The translations under genes were made by a program, and so were the position numbers. Shown piece by piece: positions 46,353 to 46,409 of a stretch of DNA of 46,409 nt. The notes below the pieces were generated by a model that saw only the letters and a list, made by a program, of their open reading frames with translations, ran no database searches and had not been told where the DNA came from. Every line of letters begins with the position of its first letter. The stretch's first letter is position 1. The DNA comes from CAZBGQ01 sp964491515 (GTDB lineage: Bacteria > Patescibacteriota > Gracilibacteria > UBA1369 > UBA12473), in contig CAZBGQ010000009.1 of assembly GCA_964491515.1 (NCBI GenBank), positions 1 to 46,409 on the forward strand. The letters are read 5' to 3'.

Positions 46353-46375
46353 GGTCGCGAGAATGTCTCACGACC
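46353..46375 (-). other. 10-bp hairpin upstream of the structured RNA
   Basis: On the minus strand GGTCGTGAGA, a CAT loop and TCTCGCGACC pair over 10 bp with one G-U; on the plus strand the same position is a C-A mismatch. It lies 7 nt before the 5' end of the structured RNA. It could belong to the precursor or terminate an upstream gene. Confidence 0.5.
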
Positions 46376-46409
46376 AAGAATCGGAGTCATTCTACTAGCT
46401 ATCAACTTG

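Noticed and set aside
46102..46377. 91-codon Arg/Pro-rich reading frame on the minus strand
   Set aside because: It lies across the helices of the structured RNA; its Arg/Pro/Gly content reflects GC-rich stems, with no protein features.
1..46409. Alternative genetic code (UGA as Gly)
   Set aside because: Many conserved proteins end at UGA at the expected length (aroQ, gatB, the GT26 fusion), and none needs UGA read-through.
1..46409. CRISPR arrays, tRNA genes, insertion sequences
   Set aside because: No regularly spaced repeats, no cloverleaf with a GGTTCRA T-loop and CCA-side stem, and no transposase or integrase motifs were seen.

Overview
The window looks like chromosomal DNA from a Patescibacteria/CPR-type bacterium, perhaps Peregrinibacteria; that lineage call is an inference from gene content. 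Protein-coding DNA is moderately AT-rich. UGA is used as an ordinary stop codon, so recoded Gracilibacteria and Absconditabacteria are unlikely. Shine-Dalgarno sequences are almost absent, and many first genes carry a -35/-10 promoter whose -10 box ends 6-7 nt before the ATG, which implies leaderless mRNAs. Several proteins resemble families I associate with CPR genomes: a two-helix VirB2/pilin-like protein, a membrane-anchored HEPN-like protein and a bacterial Elp3. No tRNA, rRNA, CRISPR array or transposase was found.

Layout. 1-4.8 kb: the 5' end of rpsB (minus strand), a chorismate mutase, an RsbW-like kinase with a STAS partner, and an envelope polysaccharide cluster (GT4, Wzz-like, GT4). 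4.8-7.3 kb (minus): AI-2E-type permease, pilin-like protein, YggS. 7.3-21.4 kb: housekeeping genes (der, uvrC, yqeY, obg, pth, rplU, an rluD-type synthase, tyrS, recG) with a nucleotidyltransferase-like protein, a repeat-tailed lipoprotein, a DsbA-like protein and a PocR-PAS-PAS sensor. 21.4-26.9 kb: a 157-aa unknown, a 1263-aa helical membrane protein and two small helical partners. 26.9-30.2 kb: elp3 diverging from a Trm9-like methyltransferase fused to a WecG/TagA glycosyltransferase. 30.2-37.6 kb: gatB, coaE, a HEPN-like protein, a PH-domain membrane protein, lepB, fmt and unknown membrane proteins. 37.5-41.5 kb (minus): ssb, then GT2, a solute-binding lipoprotein and an O-antigen-ligase-like protein. 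41.6-43.9 kb: ribE, ribH, pgk. 43.9-46.4 kb: a 628-aa coiled-coil gene flanked by a second, decayed copy of the pgk 3' end, then a GC-rich ~380-nt element that folds like a structured RNA.

Most notable points. (1) UvrC has a complete GNAT acetyltransferase domain inserted in its RNase H nuclease domain and lacks the C-terminal helix-hairpin-helix domain. (2) Elp3 lies head to head, 16 nt apart, with a methyltransferase carrying Trm9 hallmarks, suggesting a bacterial route to mcm5U34 in tRNA; that methyltransferase is fused to a GT26 glycosyltransferase. (3) An unidentified structured RNA sits at 45966-46345. (4) A pgk-end repeat brackets one gene. (5) Leaderless promoters and start-site dyads recur across the window.
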